From: Eledone cirrhosa
Lineage: Eukaryota > Mollusca > Cephalopoda > Octopoda > Eledonidae
DNA: 64,000 nt
NCBI GenBank assembly: GCA_964016885.1
Contig: OZ024740.1
Span: forward strand, 303,828,405-303,892,404
Reading direction: 5' to 3'
In this document: positions 1 to 10,959 of the stretch, piece after piece
Position numbering within the stretch: position 1 is the first letter of the stretch
Layout: every line of letters begins with the position of its first letter
Program-made: the position numbers and the translations under genes
Notes under the pieces: model-generated
Told to the model about the DNA's origin: nothing
The model's database searches: none
The model's input: the letters and a program-made list of their open reading frames with translations, nothing else

Positions 1-280
1 AGTGAAGTTGGGCGTTGTTTGGTGTACCGAACTTGCATGCTACACCGTTCATCCAATTTTCATGAAACCTCACACATATATAAAACTCAACGCGTAGAGT
101 GGAATAGGCTACTTGAAAATTTCGAAAAATCGATAATCGGGACCCCAGAAGCCAAAAATCGATATTTTCAAAAATCGATGAAACTCGACGCAAGTGTGTA
201 TTTTGATCCGGGGATAAACGTGCGCTACATTAAATTTTCGAAAAATCGATAATTGGATCACCAGAGGCAAAAATCAGGAC
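1..280. repeat. Unresolved repeat-like sequence at window edge
   Basis: AT-rich stretch with recurring 'aaaatcgat' words and no convincing gene. Its texture (aaaactcaacgcg, fragments about 'catgaaacctcacac') resembles the bodies of the Helitron-like elements elsewhere in the window, but no terminus is visible here. The 77-codon open frame across it has no recognisable domain. Confidence 0.3.
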
Positions 281-385
281 AACTCTAACTTACTCTCTTT
301 CCCTCTCTTCCACCTCACTGGCGCAGCCAAAACCTCCTGCCTGCTGATAAAATACATACATAGATAAACACACACATATATAGTT

Positions 386-388
386 ATG

Positions 389-420
<32 letters not shown>

Positions 421-447
421 TATATGTGTGTATATATATGTGTGTGT

Positions 448-495
<48 letters not shown>

Positions 496-497
496 AT
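386..497. repeat. (TG)n/(TA)n microsatellite
   Basis: Alternating TG and TA dinucleotides over about 110 bp. Open frames read through it are only low-complexity Tyr/Ile/Cys/Val runs. Confidence 0.9.
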
Positions 498-1000
498 GTC
501 GTCCCACTGCATCGTCATGCCTCACCATGCCGCATCCATGCTCTGTCAGCCACCATGCCCTCCCCTACCCTCTCCCTTACCCGCACGACTTGGTCCTTCA
601 CGAGTGCCATGGTTTACCATGCGGAATCCCTGCAACCGTCAATCCCGGCCATCTCCCTTCCCTGCACGCTGTCGTCCCACTGCATCGTCATGCATCACCA
701 TGCCGCATCAATGCTCTGTCAGCCGCCATCCCCTCCTTGGCCCTTTCTTTTTCCTGCCCGCAGTGCTCCTTCAAGACTGCCATGGATCACCATGCGGCAT
801 CCTTGCCACCGTCCACCCCTGCCCTCTCCCTTGCCTGCTGGCCGTCGCCCCACTACATCTTCATGCCTCAGGATGCCGCCTCCATGCACTGTCAGCCACC
901 ATCCCATCCTCGGCCCTTTCTTTTGCCTGACCGCCGTGCTCCTTCAAGACTCCCATGGCTATCTATGCCGCATCAATTCCTTGCCACCCGCTTAAACGTC
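498..1000. repeat. 171-bp tandem repeat, three GC-rich copies
   Basis: The landmark 'gtcgtcccactgcatcgtc' begins near 498, recurs near 669, and recurs as a diverged form near 841, giving a period of about 171-172 bp. Each copy carries the same internal landmarks: a 'ctctgtcagcc' box, a Pro/Ser-coding pyrimidine tract, and 'ccatgg..caccatgcgg'. The third copy is the most diverged. The unit is a multiple of three, so open frames run through all copies, but the predicted Pro/His/Ser-rich peptides look like no protein. Confidence 0.8.
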
Positions 1001-1725
1001 ATCAGTATGGCTTATTGTTGCCTCATTTGATCACCGATGTTCGCAGGCTAAACACAATACCAGCGTGTACGATAGTCCATGGTAAATCTTTTTAATTACA
1101 TGTTCTTGAGGCTGTTGCAAAGGGCAATAACCCTAGACGCAATTTTGATCAACTTTTTTTCACATATAGCAAATTTACCGGGACAGGTCTTTAGCTACTC
1201 AAATCTACTTCAGAGGTCACGCGTTCATGTAAAAAATCAATAAAACTGAAGCGGGGGTTCGACTTTGCGCAAAAAACAAGGCAAAGTTGCAGATGGGATA
1301 ATTTTTTACAGGAACGTCCGATTTTCGTGAAAACTGTCACAAATGAATCGTCCATTAGGCCACGATTCAGATAAAGTCCCTTTTATTTCTTCTTCTGCAC
1401 ATGTGAGCGCCAAAATTGTAAAAAAAAAAAAAAATATTTGAAAAAATCGACTTTTTCACCCTGCTTTAAAAATCAACTGAAAATTCAATTTCAAGTGAAT
1501 TTGACTTCCGTCAGTCTTGCAAAGAACTATTTCAACGATACACTCTGAACCTACAATTGATCCATTATTTATGCTCAATTACACACCTGCGTATACTAAC
1601 CTCTGTTTTTTTCCTTGAGGTTCGAAGGTTTTTGTACCTGTGATGCGCGGGAAGTAACTTTCAAACATTTTAACAACAGACCAAAGTTCGACTTACACCC
1701 GGGCAACGCCGGGTACGTCTGCTAG
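1001..1725 (+). mobile_element. Helitron-like element, 3' part
   Basis: The right end has the layout of a Helitron 3' terminus: a GC stem-loop CCCGGGCAACGCCGGG, then about ten bases, then CTAG followed by T at 1722-1726. The same end, slightly changed, occurs at 5875 (reverse) and 60076. The left boundary is not recognisable, so 1001 is arbitrary. Confidence 0.6.
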
Positions 1726-1752
1726 TATATATATAAATATACACACATTCGC

Positions 1753-1912
1753 TATTATTAGAGTTACGGTCCTTTATAGTCTGAGTTCAAATCCTGCCGA
1801 GGTTAACTTTGCTTTTCATCCTTACGGGGTCGATAAAATAAAGTACCAGTAATACACTGGGATAATTGCTGGCCTTGTGCCAATAGTAGAAACAATTATT
1901 ATAGTTGATATT
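1753..1912 (+). mobile_element. tRNA-derived SINE, family I (5'-truncated)
   Basis: Contains the B-box-like word 'gagttcaaatcc', the family body 'ggggtcgataaaataaag' and the tail 'cttgtgccaatagtagaaac' ending in attatta. It lacks the A-box part of the tRNA head. Confidence 0.85.
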
Positions 1913-1913
1913 G

Positions 1914-2109
1914 GATTGGCAGTATCGGTAGAGCGTCGGACACTATACTTTGGTGCATAGACTTATGGCCCTTTGCGTTTTGAGTTCAAATCCACCCGAT
2001 CTTAGCTTTGCCTTTCATCCTTATGGGGTCGATAAAATAAAGCATCAGTAAATCACTGGGGTAATTGCTGGTCTTGTGCCAAAAGTAGAAACAATTATTA
2101 TAGTTGATA
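1914..2109 (+). mobile_element. tRNA-derived SINE, family I (full length)
   Basis: Complete copy. The tRNA-like head 'ggcagtatcggtagagcg' (A box) is followed by 'gagttcaaatcc' (B box), the shared body, and a 'gtgccaaaagtagaaac' tail ending in attatta. It directly follows the truncated copy; both end with the same 'attatagttgata', so this may be a tandem insertion. Confidence 0.88.
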
Positions 2110-2220
2110 CTAGCTGAGGTACCCGGCTTCGCCCGGGAGAACAGAGAAAACGAATGTATTAGATATGTTGTCTGTATGAGGTGTGACTATAATATATATG
2201 TGTGTGAGAGAGAGACATAA
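2110..2220 (-). mobile_element. Helitron-like 3' end, reverse strand
   Basis: Read on the minus strand, the stem-loop CCCGGGCGAAGCCGGG is followed by a short spacer and CTAG (2113-2110), with T next. Only the 3' end is clear; the extent to the right is a guess. Confidence 0.5.
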
Positions 2221-2623
2221 AAAAAACAATCATAAAACATCCTTATTAGGCTGGGAGAGTAAACTGCCGATTAAATGGTAGCATTGGCCTTGGATTTTAA
2301 ATGTCGTGAAATAACCATAGTCAGTATGATTTTTTTCAGCTCCAAAGGACGTCATCTGAAACACAGCAATATACCGCATAACATTGCTTCTGAAGTGTTT
2401 GTTTTTTTTTGTTCTGTTTTGTGTTTTTTTTCGTTAGTATGGTCTGTAAGTAGTATATGGATAAAATCTGGAAGGTAGATTAATTTCAGATAGTATCACT
2501 TTTCTTTGTTCTGTAAAATCAAAGACTAAAATGACTTTATAAAAAAGCTAACGCAATATTGTTAAACCTTCCTATAGATCAAAGGATCTATAGTTTAAGC
2601 CGTTTCTAGACTTTCGTGGGACG

Positions 2624-2632
2624 TTACTTACT

Positions 2633-2664
<32 letters not shown>

Positions 2665-2832
2665 CTCTCTCTGAATATCTATACTCTAATTGTATCTCTG
2701 TCTGTATAACGGCCTATCCCTTTCTTTCTGTCTCTCCCTCTGTGCCTCTCTCTCTTTTTATATGTGTGTGTATATATTTTTGTGTGCGTGTGTGTGTGTG
2801 GGTGTGTGTGTGCGTGTGTGTGTGTGTGTGTA
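2624..2832. repeat. (CT)n, (CTAT)n and (GT)n microsatellites
   Basis: CT and CTAT runs at about 2628-2672 and GT runs at about 2763-2832. The 100-codon frame across the block is low complexity and is not a gene. Confidence 0.85.
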
Positions 2833-3209
2833 GTTTTCGCGTGATTCAACCAGCCAGCCAACCAATAAACCTCTCTCTTTTATATATGTATAGATTTCCC
2901 ATACATGTAATAAACTAAAATAACTTCTTTATAAAATGTTGGATAAACTTTATATATCACCATGGTTACACGTCTGGAGTTGTCTCCATAGCTACCACTG
3001 ATCAGATACTCTCCCACCATATATAATATCATTTTTATTTGCTTCATTGGAATTTGAGTTCTCTCCTTTGTCCGTTGTGGAAATTTTCTTTTTCTTTCTT
3101 TTTTTTTTTTTTTCGAACGCTAATGAATTTTCTTCTCGTTACAATTATCATCTCAATTGATTAAACATTTTGGTTTCGAATCACTGAGTCCAAAATATGG
3201 CAGTCTATC

Positions 3210-3366
3210 AGTATGTGTGAGCGTGAGTGTATGAGTACGTGTGTGCACCTGTGTGTGTGAGAGAGTGTGTGTGTGTATATACATCTATGTCAATGTGAGT
3301 GTATGTGTGTGCGTGTGTGTGTTAGCGTGTGTGTGTATATGTGTATATATATATATGTGTGTGTGT
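3210..3366. repeat. Imperfect (TG)n microsatellite
   Basis: Degenerate TG/TA repeats over about 150 bp with no coding signal. Confidence 0.8.
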
Positions 3367-3595
3367 TGAAAACATGTCTCGCTATACAAATATCTGAAAT
3401 CATCCTTTTAGGTGACTTCAATTTACCGAATACATCATAACTTTCACTCCTCTCCTGTCTATACTGCTGGTCCTAAAGTCAAATCATTTCTGAACTATCT
3501 TCACGTTCGTATTTCTGATAGACCAAAACTCCAAATACATATACACTAACTCAACAACCACAAACACATTCTCTCGGGTCTCAAATAATCCCCCC

Positions 3596-3905
3596 ACAAC
3601 CACGAGATATTTTAACCCCATGCCCATAGTATCGAAGCTGCGATCTCTCAATTCGGAGAAGTAGCGACTCTACCTCGAGTGACTCTCTGATCTCTGAGCT
3701 AGGCACTCAATCGAATAACGTTACTCAAAAGACCCCATTTCAGCCGCTTGTATTCGCGATCGTATCCTTTCGGTCATTACCCAAGATTCATGACCGAATT
3801 GCAGATAGCGAGTTCAGCTTTTACACCTACCTCCTTTCTTCTAATTACCGAATGCTGAAGGTAGTGCATTACTGCACCAGCTCCTGCAATTCTTGCACTT
3901 AGTTT
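3596..3905 (-). mobile_element. LINE-A fragment (RT C-terminal region)
   Basis: The reverse complement matches the 3' coding part of the LINE at 10960-12120, including the strings around 'gtaacgttactc' and 'cgatcgcgaataca'. It is broken by stops and small gaps. Confidence 0.65.
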
Positions 3906-4361
3906 AGTAAATGTCCATTTTAAATATTTCTCATTTTAATCATGAATTTAATAATGGATTATGAATAAGAAACTGAGGGAAAGTATTGATTTTTATTTCC
4001 ATTAGCATTTGTGATTTCCATTCTGCACTCGTGTACTTTCAACAATCATGCTTTACGGGTTACATTTAGTTTTTATTGAAATATATATATTTTAAATTTT
4101 ATTAGTTACCTTATTAGGTATAATAGAATTTAAAGCTTTTTGCGACCAATGGCAGAAAAAAAATACGGAACCTCGTTATGTCGTCTGCCGAAGCAATTGG
4201 GTCGACAGTAAAACCCTGAAGGTATTTTAGACCTAGTTTCCTTGTTTATTATTTCACCGTCTAATAAAGGGATAAATAAATCTTAAGAGATAATAATCTA
4301 CTGTTTCTTTTCTTTTTTTAATCCTCGTATTTTCAGCAATTCAGCTGTTCTGGGGGGTTTA

Positions 4362-4533
4362 CTATCTATTACTAGCTTTAACAATAATATTTCATATGTC
4401 TCTTGTTTTATATTATCTATTACTAGCTTTAACTATAATATTCCACAAGAGTCTTGTCTTGTACTATCTATTACTAGCGTTAGCAATAATATTTTATAAG
4501 TGTCTTGTTTATAATATCTATTACTAGTTTTCA
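4362..4533. repeat. 51-bp tandem repeat, about 3.3 copies
   Basis: The word 'tctattactag' recurs at about 4365, 4416, 4467 and 4517 (period 50-51 bp), each followed by a degenerate 'caataatattt' and 'gtcttgt'. Confidence 0.8.
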
Positions 4534-5392
4534 CAATGGCTGTGTAACGGAATTCTCCTATAAATTACTCGGCGATGATTCGAAATCGAATCTAAGAGTT
4601 CTCGCATCTGAGACCACCCATTATAGGGAATTTCCCACGATTGTCCTGTCAAGAAACAGGATGATAAACGTACATACCATTTGACCTGTGACCTCAGCTG
4701 TCTGAGAGACAATATCCACTGGCTGATCATAAATCAACCTCATATACACATCCTTCTAACTATAATGTATAGTATAAATACAAGGACTTTAGGTACCCAG
4801 GAAAAAGAGTGATAACACAAACTCGAAGCAGCAGTCAGTGAGTGATAACGATGTAGGCCTTTTACCTTTTCTCTCTCCCGGCCCTTACTAGTTCTCACCT
4901 TATCGGCCACAGACACAGCCAGCCATGTCTGCCTGACAGATTGACCACTACTACTGCAACAATAATGTATTCTAAGAATAGGCACACACACATAGTAAGT
5001 TCATATTGTTTACATTCTACGCTCATTCTATTCTCCAGTCTTGTTATATTGTATCTGTAAGATACAACACAACTTTTACTATATCGTTTTCTGTGATACA
5101 TGCATTCACGCTAGCTCGTAGTAGCTAGCCAGTATTTAATGTAGGGATAATTCATGTCATAAATATTATTACTCGATGTTCAAAGTGAATATTGTTGTTA
5201 TAAAATAAACGTTGTAAACAACTCAATCATGGCATTATTCTTTTCATCAAACACCCATCAAAAGAATATCACTTATCCACTACAGCTGTTTAGAATTTTA
5301 GTATTTGCTACAATTATTCTCGAAATTTTGTTACGATTTTAAAATTACAATTCATTATAATTATGGTCATTACTATTATCATTGCTGTCGCG

Positions 5393-5532
5393 TGTGTTCA
5401 AATCCCGTCGAGGTTTACTTTGCCTTTCATCCTTACGGGGTCGATAAAATAAAGTATCAGTAATGCTCTGGGGTCATCTGGTTTATTTCCCCACCCCTAA
5501 AATTCTTCGCCTTGTGCCTAAATCAGAAATCA
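5393..5532 (+). mobile_element. tRNA-derived SINE, family I (5'-truncated)
   Basis: Starts near the B box ('gttcaaatcccg'), then has the shared body and the 'cttgtgcc' tail with 'aaatcagaaatcatta'. Confidence 0.8.
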
Positions 5533-5651
5533 TTATCATTGTTGACGCAATTGTTTTATCAGTTTAGGTGCATGCAGATGCGTCTGGTATGTTTTCAGCT
5601 ATCTACCAGTAAGTTGTTTTTTTATGAATTTTTATCAAATACGGTTTCTGA

Positions 5652-5862
5652 TTTAAGCACAAGGCCAACACTTTTTTTTTGGGGGGGGGGTTCAATTAAA
5701 TCGAATCCAGTGCATTACTGATACTTTATTTTATCGACCCTGTAAGGATGAAAGGCGAAGCTAACCTGGGTGGGATTTGAACTCAGAACGTAAAGAACCT
5801 ATGTCGCAAAGCGTCTTGTCCGACGCCCTACCGATACTGCCAATCCGCCATTTCACCACAAT
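5652..5862 (-). mobile_element. tRNA-derived SINE, family I, reverse
   Basis: On the minus strand it runs from the tRNA-like head (A box at about 5845, B box 'tttgaactc' complement at about 5780) through the body to the tail 'aagcacaaggcc'. A poly-T/G run is inserted near 5673. Confidence 0.82.
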
Positions 5863-5874
5863 GTTTATTAATAA

Positions 5875-6013
5875 CTAGCAGAATGGCCCGGCGTTGCTCG
5901 GGATTTGCTCTAGGGTTCTTATATATTTGATATATATTTATCCTTATCGAGCCTCGTGAAATAAATACGTTTGTTTATGTTTTGTTATTGTGTATGCAAA
6001 AATATCTGTACAC

Positions 6014-6080
<67 letters not shown>

Positions 6081-6724
6081 TAACAGATTAAAGTTTAAGC
6101 AAAGAATCGCTGCTTTCACCCTTAGCGGGATCTTCTGAAACTAAAAAAAACAATCTGTGAACGTCGAAATGTTTTTGTGTATGCAAAAATATCTGTACAC
6201 GAATATCTATATTAAAATAACAGATTAAAGTTTAAGCAAAGCATCGCTGCTTTCACCCTTAACGGGATGTTGTGAAACTAAAAAAATCAATCTGTGAACG
6301 CAGATGTAAAAATATTTCGAAAAACGTTGCAACCGAAGGAAAACAGGAAGACGATACTTTGGTTCGTGAAGACGTTCCCTGGCATAAGAATATATATATA
6401 TATACACACACAATATACACACACACACACTGATCGCATCATAATGACGAAATGCAAACAGTCAGGCATACTGACAGATATTATAAGGGTGCGACGTTAT
6501 ATCCATGTATCTATCTAAAAAGAGAAAAACTAAGAATTATAGAGAGATATCGCTAAATTGCCTAATGCAGTCCCTAGGGCCATAAAAATTTGAATTTTTT
6601 GGCTCAAAACACTCACGGGACCATAAGTATTACATGTGTAAAGTTTGAAAAAACTCGGTTGGGTGGTTCTCGAGTTTTAGTGATTGGACAGACAGACAGA
6701 CATTCTCTGTTTTAGTAATATAGA
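5875..6724 (-). mobile_element. Complete non-autonomous Helitron-like element (850 bp)
   Basis: Read on the minus strand, it starts A|TCTATATTACTAAAACAG at 6724 and ends with stem-loop CCCGAGCAACGCCGGG, a spacer and CTAG|T at 5875. This gives 5' TC, 3' CTAG and an A^T target with no duplication, as in Helitrons. The first ~270 bp match the element at 59192-60076, including 'ctaaaactcgagaaccac' and a conserved 'aatgcagtccctagggcc' region. There is no Rep/helicase ORF. Inside is a ~130-bp direct duplication (5984-6163 and 6170-6301) plus an (AT)n run at 6018-6074. Confidence 0.75.
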
Positions 6725-6734
6725 TAATAATAAA

Positions 6735-7240
6735 TGTTTTATCGGTCTGAAGGAAGACCCTGTGTCCATGGATTTCGCGGACCATCAAAAACCAGTGAGA
6801 TCTGCAGGGTTAATGTGTTATCTTGAACGGTTGCCAATCTACATCTGCGGGAAAATACGTCTTCTAGGCGGATTATACACTGTGTCTAATGCTGTATCTA
6901 TGAGAGGTGACATACACAATATGTGTGAGTCAGGCGTGCTTGAGCAGGATGAAACAACTAGCTCAGAGAAGCAGAAGACCCTATAGCAGCGATAGAAAAG
7001 GCAGAGGAGACAACATGTTTGTAGGACAGATATTAAAGTGTGTTGGTGAACGACTTCATAAAAACCAGTCATGTGACTTTTTATGTGGTCGAGCTTGTCC
7101 CACGTGTGAGAGTGGTATTCTATTGTAAGTTTTACCTGAGCTTTGTGAAGTAGTTTGGGGGTCTGAGGTATTTTTCTGGCTCTGAAAAAGAAGGCCAGTC
7201 TTTGTGGTAAAGTCTTTGCTTCGTTGAGGATGTGCATTCG
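6735..7240 (-). mobile_element. LINE RT C-terminal fragment (CR1/Jockey-like)
   Basis: The minus-strand frame around 7237-6839 carries 'RLAFFFRARK' and 'EYHSHTWD', the signature of the region downstream of the RT fingers and palm in CR1/Jockey-type LINEs ('..GFLFRARKYF..', '..LEYCSHVW..'). It has no RT catalytic motif and is interrupted. Confidence 0.55.
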
Positions 7241-7438
7241 CCAGGAAAGATCCTCATTTGTAGTAACCTTGAGGGTTCTAGTTGCATGCTGTTCGTGTTT
7301 AAGATGTGATCATGTTTTCTTTATGTGTGTAGTGATTGTGACTTTATGATGTTGAAGGAAACAAGATCGATATAACTTCATTTAAGTATGCTTCCTTGGC
7401 TTCTGTTCGTGGATTCAGTGCAGGTTCGGTGTAAGATG

Positions 7439-7840
7439 TATAACAAAACACTGGTGTGTATGAATATAACAAAAGTCTCAGTTGTGTGTATAAAGTTTAA
7501 TTAACAAGTTGAAGTTATGTAGAATAGTATAGTTGACATGTCCATGAGTAGATGAAAGAATGAAGTAAAGTTATTTGTTACCGTTTTGAAGTTAGCTCGC
7601 AAGAGACCATGTTAGGGTTGCCAGGCGAACGCGCCTGGCCGAAGACGCCAGGCCGAAGGGCCAAGCAGGTTAGAAGAGGGCAAATGAGAGGGAGAGAGCT
7701 GAAAGTTATTCCCTTTATAGGGTCCCAGAACGGAAGTGACAGAAAGGGTTCTGCCACCCCAACGGGAAGTAACTCCAGCTACTTCCTGTCTAGAGATCGG
7801 TGATGTGATTGTCATAACAAGGGAGGCAACTCTTGCTACA
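7439..7840. repeat. Left long terminal repeat (402 bp)
   Basis: Begins TATAACAAAACACTGG and ends CTTGCTACA. It contains the self-complementary segment 'ccaggcgaacgcgcctgg' (7620-7637) followed by further 'gccagg' words, likely a hairpin in RNA. Confidence 0.75.
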
Positions 7841-9374
7841 TTATCTCCCGCCAGATTTTTAAAATATAAAAATCGAATGAACCATGTATGGAGTAAGATG
7901 GCGAGCATGTAACACCAAAGTCCAGGCATGAAAATTACGAAAAAAATTATGTTTGCAATAAAAGGAAAACAGCAAAATATATGCATGCAAAAATCAATGA
8001 TAGATATCAAGGTAGCCAACCGCTCTTGGTCAGAGAGCGACTGGACATCTATCTATCCATCACTCAAAGATACAATGTAATCAAAGTAAAAGAAGAGGTC
8101 AAAGTTCAAATGTTCAAAATTCAGTTCACAAGTGTGCAATCACATGACAGCAGGAAAGAAAGTGTGTCATCCAGAGAATGTATGCAGGTGGTCGGTAGAC
8201 TGTGGTACAACGTGAAAATCGGTGGGATTTTCTCACAGGAAGAGTGCTGCAAAAATATATTCTCTGTTTTGTTCTGCTGGTTTTGGTTGTTGATGTTGTT
8301 GTCTCGCGGAGTGAGCGTATTCGATGTTTCCGTTCACAGTGAAATCTTTCCCAGAAAAAATGAGTTGCGCAAAGTGCTAGAAATAACAGCCACAGTTGAT
8401 GGTCGATGTTGAGAATGCGTTGACCTGGAAGGGTCAAGAGGCCAGCAACCAAAGAAATAAGCATTCTGAATAAATGCGCAGTTTTCAACGGCAAATTTAC
8501 GAGGTAAATTTTTAAACCGGCAAATAGGAGAATATAGCTTAAGGCTGGAGAATCCTTGGCAAGAAACATTATCTATGGCGTGTGTTATCTCGGTGAGTCG
8601 AGATGTGTGCTCCCCACACGTGCCGAAACAAGGTTAAAGTCAAGTTGAAAAAAAAATATTTCTATTGCGCGAGAAAATGGCGCGAAAATGATAGTGCAAC
8701 AGGTCGTTGGCAGCCATTTTGAAAAATTTGTGTGTGAACGTGATAATATGATAAAAAAGAAAGAAAGGCTTCACTTGGTATAACAAATATGGCGAGTTCG
8801 ATTTTTTTTGTGAACGATGAAAAAAAGCTTGGTGGAAAGAATAAGCAATAGTTGAGATTCAGCAAAAATAAATGTTCATGTTGAAATGTGTAAAAAAAAT
8901 AATATTTATTTATTTATTTATTTTTTAAAGTGTTCGTTGTAAGAAGAAATGAAAAACATATATATACATCCAGTGGAATGCGACACATAATTCATGTGCG
9001 ACACGTGCGTGAAAGGCAAAATTTTCTGTTTATTTTGCTTGCTGAGAAAAAATTTCTTTTTTGATGTTTTCGTTATAAGACAGTGTATGTGGAGAGAAAT
9101 CCTTGTCTAAGGAGGTCGGAGGGATTTCTTAGTCCGAAAAAAAAATATCACGTCGGGTGAGAGAAGAAGAGTCTGTCTGAATGAGAATTTCACATGTGCG
9201 TGTGTTCGTTTCTGTGTCTGCGTATTTTTCCTAATTTGTTAATAAAGTTTGCTGCGTATTCGAAATGTTAGTCGACACCTTCCAACGAAAATGGGGTACT
9301 GCTAATTAATTTTTTTATATATATTCACACAACACCAGATCCTATCATTTTTTTCTTTTTTCGGGGTCACCACT

Positions 9375-9776
9375 TATAACAAAATACTGGTGTGTATGAA
9401 TATAACAAAAGTCTCAGTTGTGTGTATAAAGTTTAATTAACAAGTTGAAGTTATGTAGAATAGTATAGTTGACATGTCCATGAGTAGATGAAAGAATGAA
9501 GTAAAGTCATTTGTTACCGTTTTGAAGTTAGCTCGCAAGAGACCATGTTAGGGTTGCCAGGCGAACGCGCCTGGCCGAAGACGCCTGGCCGAAGAGCCAG
9601 GCAGGTTAGAAGAGGGCAAATGAGAGGGAGAGAGCTGAAAGTTATTCCCTTTATAGGGTCCCAGAACGGAAGTGACAGAAAGGGTTCTGCCACCCCAACG
9701 GGAAGTAACTCCAGCTACTTCCTGTCTAGAGATCGGTGATGTGATTGTCATAACAAGAGAGGCAACTCTTGCTACA
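9375..9776. repeat. Right long terminal repeat (402 bp)
   Basis: Same length as the left copy and differs at only a handful of positions (for example aaaata/aaaaca near the start, agtcatt/agttatt, gagagg/gggagg near the end). This suggests a fairly recent insertion. Confidence 0.75.
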
Positions 9777-9780
9777 GATG

Positions 9781-10589
9781 TATAGATTGTATGTGGATGA
9801 CGCTTAGATACAGAAGGTTGGGAGAAATAAAGGGTGACATCCTATGTGTAAGAATTAACGTTGTTGGGGATGGCGACAAGTAGGCTGTTGATATATTAGT
9901 GGAAGATTGTGTAGTACAAAACTGAAGCTTGGGCCACAACTGTGTTGATAACGTAAGAAGAAGCTTCAGTGGGACATTCCATAATTGTGCGATCTTACAT
10001 GAAGCCACCGATCAAAACAACGAGAGGTAGACACCTTTTATTTGGAAATCTACGTGTTAGGTACGGTGTAATGCTTTGCTGTACAACAATACTGGTTTCA
10101 CTTAATTTCTCTAAGATGACGATCCATTAGTGAGTAACATGAGTAGGTTTTCACTATCTCTGACTTTACAAAATATGTACTTCTAGTCACTAAGGGTGGA
10201 GATTTAATGTGTTAGAGATGATTGTTGTTAACAACTGTATATCTCTTTTGAAATATTGGGAGTACGATAAAATGATAGTTATCAGAATCAGAAAGGTTGC
10301 CTCTTTTTGGAGTGGAACACACCACGGCGTGTATCTAAACATTGAAATATGCATATGGAGAGAAAGCGAAGGATAGGGAGATTAAAGAGATTGATTACGA
10401 TACGGCTAGCTCTGAGATAAATTGTTTTAGGGTAATAGAAAGGACATTGTCAGGGCTGATAGATGTGTCAGTTTGAAGTGACCGGGGTGCTTTCGTATTT
10501 GGTGTGTATGTAAATGTGATGATGGCGTCTTGTGGAATGGAGAGGGATGTTTTTGGAGGAAATTTATGTAGTGTGTGCAGTGCAGCGTT
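9781..10589. other. No gene or clear repeat recognised
   Basis: About 0.8 kb of unremarkable AT-rich sequence. Short open frames exist on both strands (the longest is 78 codons) with no domain, splice or composition support. Confidence 0.5.
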
Positions 10590-10633
10590 GGATGCAAAAC
10601 AAATGGATGCAAAACAAATGGATGCAAAACAAA
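10590..10633. repeat. 15-bp tandem repeat, about 3 copies
   Basis: The unit 'ggatgcaaaacaaat' starts at 10590, 10605 and 10620. Confidence 0.9.
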
Positions 10634-10959
10634 AATTCGTGGGCTTTCTTTCTGGAAATACTTCTTACAAAATCATCATGGTAGAGATCCTTTGAGCAAA
10701 GGACTAAAAAGATCGTATGTCGGGTTGAATGGAAGCCATACTGGTTGAGACAGGTTAACAGCTCGGATGTTCTGTCTCTTTTTTTTTTTTTTTTTTTGCA
10801 GGATTTTGTTTATTGGATGCTTTACACAGTGGGGGAAGAGGAAGAAATAACAAAAATGTCCATCATATAGTATCATAATTGCATTTATTTGTGCTAGATG
10901 AAGAGAATACTTTGTTGATATCCTAAACGCAGTCACAGCAGCATCTTTTGATCTACACG

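Larger units (their letters stand above)
7439..9776. mobile_element. LTR-flanked element without pol ORF (2338 bp)
   Basis: Two direct repeats of equal length (402 bp; 7439-7840 and 9375-9776) flank ~1.5 kb. The whole is bordered by GATG (7435-7438 and 9777-9780), consistent with a 4- or 5-bp target duplication. No gag, RT or integrase motif is visible in the interior; the longest frame (7981-8412, 143 codons) is unrecognised. The best reading is a non-autonomous LTR retrotransposon (LARD/TRIM-like). The ends are T..A rather than the canonical TG..CA, so the exact borders may be off by a base or two. Confidence 0.7.

Noticed and set aside
386..1030. Overlapping plus-strand open frames of 178-214 codons
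   Set aside because: They start in a TG microsatellite and run through a 171-bp tandem repeat whose length is a multiple of three; composition is not protein-like and all frames are open together.
1914..2109. tRNA gene (A and B boxes present)
   Set aside because: The head does not fold into a complete cloverleaf by eye, and it continues into a repeated SINE body found over ten times.
7612..8019. Minus-strand 135-codon frame
   Set aside because: It overlaps the LTR and the same frame appears in the second LTR; no domain.
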